A stretch of 64,000 nucleotides of DNA from Nitrosovibrio sp. Nv4 (GTDB taxonomy: Bacteria; Pseudomonadota; Gammaproteobacteria; Burkholderiales; Nitrosomonadaceae). Within the stretch, counting starts at the first letter, position 1, and each line of letters begins with the position of its first letter. Positions 61,191 through 64,000 of this stretch are shown here, one piece after another. The notes below the pieces were generated by a model that was not told the DNA's origin, ran no database searches, and saw nothing but the letters and a program-made list of their open reading frames with translations. The stretch is from contig NZ_OCMZ01000002.1 in the NCBI RefSeq assembly GCF_900215485.1, positions 558,001 to 622,000 of the forward strand, read 5' to 3'. The position numbers were made by a program, and so were the translations under genes.

Positions 61191-61395
61191 TCACCTCAAA
61201 TTCCCCCTTACTTGCTCATCCCACTGCTTTGTGCCTCGTCCTTAACCTCCTCTGAATAAACGCCAACCCCTTCCCTATCACGCCCATACTCCGACCCTTC
61301 ATTATCGCCTCGATCGTATTTCGTCTGCCACCGAACAGATAAAACTCGTCAAAAGAGCATAATAAAACCGTCAAATCAAAACGAGGAGAATTAAA

Positions 61396-61554
61396 ATGAC
61401 TCTCGGAACGATTCTTATAATTGTGCTGATACTTGCCCTGCTGGGTGCGATTCCAAGATGGGGTTACAGCAGCGGCTGGGGCTATGGACCGAGTGGCGGT
61501 ATCGGACTGGTGCTGATAATAGTGCTTATTTTAATTTTGTTGGGGTACATCTAG
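61396..61554 (+). CDS. DUF3309 small membrane protein
   Basis: 52 residues. MTLGTILIIVLILALLGAIP, a glycine/tryptophan/tyrosine centre (RWGYSSGWGYGPSGG), then IGLVLIIVLILILLGYI. Two helices around a WGYS..WGYGPSGG loop are the DUF3309 signature. Good ribosome site (CGAGGAGAATTAAA). Widespread in betaproteobacteria; role unknown. Confidence 0.85.
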   Translation: MTLGTILIIVLILALLGAIPRWGYSSGWGYGPSGGIGLVLIIVLILILLGYI

Positions 61555-61558
61555 CTTG

Positions 61559-61837
61559 CTAAGTTGAACGCGATGCATATTGCGTTTCAGCCGACCTGAT
61601 TAATGTATGTTTTTCCATCTCATCGGTCATCTCTGCTATGGCACAGTCATGGATCCCATCAAGGGTTCTATAGACCGTGCCGCGAATCTCAATCACTACC
61701 GCATCCCGGCACTTCAAATCATACCGAATCGCCCGGTACCCAATGTTCGCGCCAAAATAGCACAGCAGCAACTTATACGCCCCTAGCCGGCCATGAATCC
61801 CGGTACCCAGCGCCTGGAATATCCTATTCATCATCAC
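61559..61837 (-). CDS. Hypothetical island protein
   Basis: 92 residues (ATGs at 61837, 61834 and 61831). MNRIFQALGTGIHGRLGAYK and RAIRYDLKCRDAVVIEIRGT, then a helical C-terminus. A broken paralogue lies at 61052-61190. No family recognised; may be a small regulator of the element. Ends four bases after the DUF3309 stop, convergent with it. Confidence 0.45.
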   Translation of the reverse strand: MMMNRIFQALGTGIHGRLGAYKLLLCYFGANIGYRAIRYDLKCRDAVVIEIRGTVYRTLDGIHDCAIAEMTDEMEKHTLIRSAETQYASRST

Positions 61838-61842
61838 AGTGA

Positions 61843-63249
61843 CGTCTTCTGGTTTACCTGATTAGCGCAGAGTTTGTTGACACGGTAGAGAGCGGAAAAA
61901 ACGATAACCGCCCAGGTTTTCAGAATCTTCTAAGAGAAATAAAATCCAAAGAACGGCTATGGTCTGTCGTTCTAATGCTTGACACTTCCCGCCTTGCGCG
62001 AAACCAGTATATTGCCCACGCATTCAAGCATGAGTGCGCCAAGCGCGGTGTAACCGTAATATTTTCCAAAACAACAGAACTTGATGGCGTATCAGGCATT
62101 ATCCTGCCGGCGGTGCTTCACGCGATGGATGAAGTGCATAGCTTCATGTCTCGTGAGAAAGGCTTGGCTGGAATGGCTGAGAACGTGCGCCAAGGATTCA
62201 GGGCGGGAGGCTGCGCCCCGTTAGGTTATAACTCGAATACACCCCGACAGGTGCAATTCGGGACAGCTCCAGTAACCAAATCAAAATTAATCCCATCTGA
62301 GGTTGCGCCAAAAATAGCCGCGTATCTGCAAGGCCGTGCGACTGGTTCTCGTAGATTGAGCTTGGCTCGAGAACTCGGATTTGATCTTTCCAGCAGCACG
62401 ATAAACGGGATTGAATGGAATGCGCTAACCTACGCTGGCCATACTGTCTGGAATGTTCACAACGAAACAACCAAAGATGGTTATGTCGGGGGAAGGAAGC
62501 GGCGCCCCCGAGAAGATTGGATTATTCAGCGCGATACGCACCAGGCGCTGATTACGGAAGCGCAAGCCGAGGCTATTCTGGAAAGACTGAATGCTGGACG
62601 CGCATTGAATTACAAAACCAAGGCCACTCACCTGCTAACCGGCATATTGTCCACAAAGGACGAATCGATGTGGCACGGCAATGGAGACTTCTATCGGTCT
62701 GGGAAGCAGAGCATAAAAGCTGAACGAGTTGACTCTGCTGTGCTCGAGCACGTAGCTGCAGACCTACAATCTGACGCCTTCATCAAATCCCTCACGGAAA
62801 GCGCGAGAAAGTCAGCAAAGGTCACAGACGATGACGCAGAGGAAGAATCTATCCGAAGCGAGATCAAGAAACTAAATGCAAAAATAAACAGATTGTCTGA
62901 CCTGCTTTCGGAAACAACCGCAGCCGATGCATTAATACAGAAGATTGAAGAATTCGCGGGACAGAGAGAATCGCTTGAGGATCAACTAGAAAAAGTTGAA
63001 ATTTCGAGGCGGCAATCGAAGGCCATGAGCGAGATCAAAGAATCAGATGCCCGAGCAATGCTCGTGACTATGGCTGATAATCTGCCAAATCTTGATAGAA
63101 GTGCACTGAAAGACCTGCTGTGCGGACTTGTGGAACAGGTCACTTTAGACGTTTCCACTCTATCCTGTTGTATCCATTATAAAATAAGGCTACCAACAGG
63201 GGAATTGGTGGCGTCCCCAAGGGGATTCGAACCCCTGTACTCACCGTGA
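61843..63249 (+). pseudogene. Large serine recombinase, N-terminally truncated
   Basis: The frame opens after a TGA at 61840-61842: ISAEFVDTVESGKNDNRPGF, then LWSVVLMLDTSRLARNQYIA (second half of the resolvase domain), the recombinase domain (ENVRQGFRAGGCAPLGYNSN and WNALTYAGHTVWNVHNETTK), and a coiled coil near EEESIRSEIKKLNAKINRLS. About 50-60 residues with the catalytic serine are missing, and no frame upstream supplies them. The C-terminus SPRGFEPLYSP is encoded by the tRNA-Glu 3' end. Confidence 0.8.
63209..63230 (+). other. Right attachment site within tRNA-Glu
   Basis: 3' end of tRNA-Glu, repeated at 56305-56326. The serine recombinase frame runs through it and stops at 63249. Confidence 0.65.
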
Positions 63250-63284
63250 AAGGGTGATGTCCTAGGCCACTAGACGATGGGGAC
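63209..63284 (-). tRNA. tRNA-Glu (anticodon TTC)
   Basis: 76 bases, minus strand: GTCCCCATCGTCTAGTGGCC at the 5' end, anticodon TTC at 63248-63250 in a CTTTCAC loop, GGTTCGAATCC T-arm and an encoded CCA. All stems pair. Its 3' end overlaps the recombinase coding frame by 41 bases on the other strand. Confidence 0.95.
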
Positions 63285-63334
63285 TAAAGAACTTTTTGAA
63301 ACCGGTTGCAGCGACTTGCGAAATTACAAGATAC

Positions 63335-63410
<76 letters not shown>

Positions 63411-63535
63411 GACAAAATGAACGCGAATTATACTGAGCCGTCCCACCCCAGTCAACGTAAAGCAGCAGTAATGGCGCAAGGCTCTAAAACCCTAAAAGCA
63501 GATCGCGGGCGCTAACAGGCGGGACGTGGGCGAAG

Positions 63536-64000
63536 TCAGGCGGGAAAACCCGCCAGCTGGGCATCCATGCGTTTCAGCGTCTCTTCTCTGCCAAGCAACT
63601 CCAGCACGGCGTTTATTGAAGGCGTTTGCGCCGTACCTGTCACCATTCCCCGCAGCGGCATGGCTACCTTGGGCAGCTTCATGCCATGTGCCGTCGCAGC
63701 ATTCTTGATTGCGTCGTGAATTGCATGACTATCCCATTCGACTGTAGCCAGTTTCTCCCTCAGATCGAGGATCGGCAGCCTTGCTTCCGCAGTGAAATGC
63801 TGCGCCTTGAACTCATCGGCGGGCTCCAGTGGCCGGAAGAAATATACCGCTGCATCCGCCAATTCCGCGACAGTACTGACTCGTTCCTTGAGCAGATTTA
63901 CCACATTCGGCAACTTTGGCAAGCCTGGCCCTGAAGTGTTACAACCGTCCGCCTCAAGAAAGGGCGTTACCAATTCGGCCAGCCGGGCATTGTCTGCTGT
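63536..64000 (-). CDS. gltX: Glutamyl-tRNA synthetase, C-terminal part (5' end outside window)
   Basis: The frame is open to the window edge. C-terminal anticodon-binding region: NVVNLLKERVSTVAELADAA and VYFFRPLEPADEF, then KLPKVAMPLRGMVTGTAQTP and SINAVLELLGREETLKRM, which is the classic end of bacterial GluRS. Charges tRNA-Glu, so its co-linear placement with tRNA-Ala and tRNA-Glu is natural. No catalytic motifs are inside the window. Confidence 0.92.
   Translation of the reverse strand, partial: TADNARLAELVTPFLEADGCNTSGPGLPKLPNVVNLLKERVSTVAELADAAVYFFRPLEPADEFKAQHFTAEARLPILDLREKLATVEWDSHAIHDAIKNAATAHGMKLPKVAMPLRGMVTGTAQTPSINAVLELLGREETLKRMDAQLAGFPA

Larger units (their letters stand above)
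56305..63230. mobile_element. Decayed integrative island at tRNA-Glu
   Basis: Bounded by the direct repeat TGGC(AA/GT)CCCCAAGGGGATTCGA at 56305-56326 and 63209-63230; the right copy is the 3' end of tRNA-Glu. About 6.9 kb: phage structural relics, hicB-hicA, Abi-alpha/DUF4393, DUF3309, and a large serine recombinase next to the tRNA. The recombinase lacks its catalytic N-terminus and the phage genes are deleted internally, so the element should be immobile. Confidence 0.65.

Overview
The window looks like a chromosomal stretch of a betaproteobacterium, most probably an ammonia oxidiser of the Nitrosospira type. This is inferred from PEP-CTERM proteins, HAF-repeat proteins, many decayed mobile elements and ordinary betaproteobacterial core genes. 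No rRNA is present and I could not run a search, so the genus is a guess.

Layout. Bases 1-3040 hold a partial lipoprotein, a compact minus-strand cassette (a DUF6338-like membrane protein plus three small proteins, two of them 49 residues) and a secreted TPR protein. Bases 3357-8925 carry a polysaccharide deacetylase, an FMN reductase, a DUF2267 protein and an alcohol dehydrogenase, mixed with relics of an SRAP peptidase, a type II NADH dehydrogenase and an amber-interrupted DUF2383 protein. Bases 9329-14019 are a low-GC surface-glycan cluster: glycosyltransferase, sugar-phosphate transferase, ATP-grasp enzyme and DegT aminotransferase. Bases 14692-26235 hold exported and housekeeping-like genes: lipoprotein, SRPBCC protein, OYE-type flavin oxidoreductase, a PEP-CTERM DNRLRE-like protein and two TPR proteins. 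Bases 26439-35017 are tex and a complete, overlapping Mrp (mnhAB-C-D-E-F-G) cation/proton antiporter operon.

Bases 35425-46733 are an eroded accessory region. It has a traL tail and an intact traM of IncP type, four HAF-repeat PEP-CTERM proteins, a thermonuclease relic, an ardC relic with two frameshifts, two tandem HAF-SRAP blocks from a segmental duplication, an isolated LigD polymerase domain and the tail of a tyrosine integrase. I read this as a dead integrated plasmid or ICE later colonised by HAF gene expansion.

Bases 47253-56066 return to ordinary chromosome: NlpC/P60 lipoprotein, VOC protein, astB, HTH protein, GNAT-like protein, PEP-CTERM protein, UbiB-like kinase, HNH endonuclease and a cysteine-repeat exported protein. 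Bases 56305-63230 are a roughly 6.9 kb decayed island at the 3' end of tRNA-Glu. It is bounded by a 22-base direct repeat (20/22) and carries phage gene relics, a hicB-hicA toxin-antitoxin pair, an Abi-alpha/DUF4393 protein and a large serine recombinase that has lost its catalytic N-terminus. The window closes with tRNA-Glu, tRNA-Ala and the 3' end of gltX.
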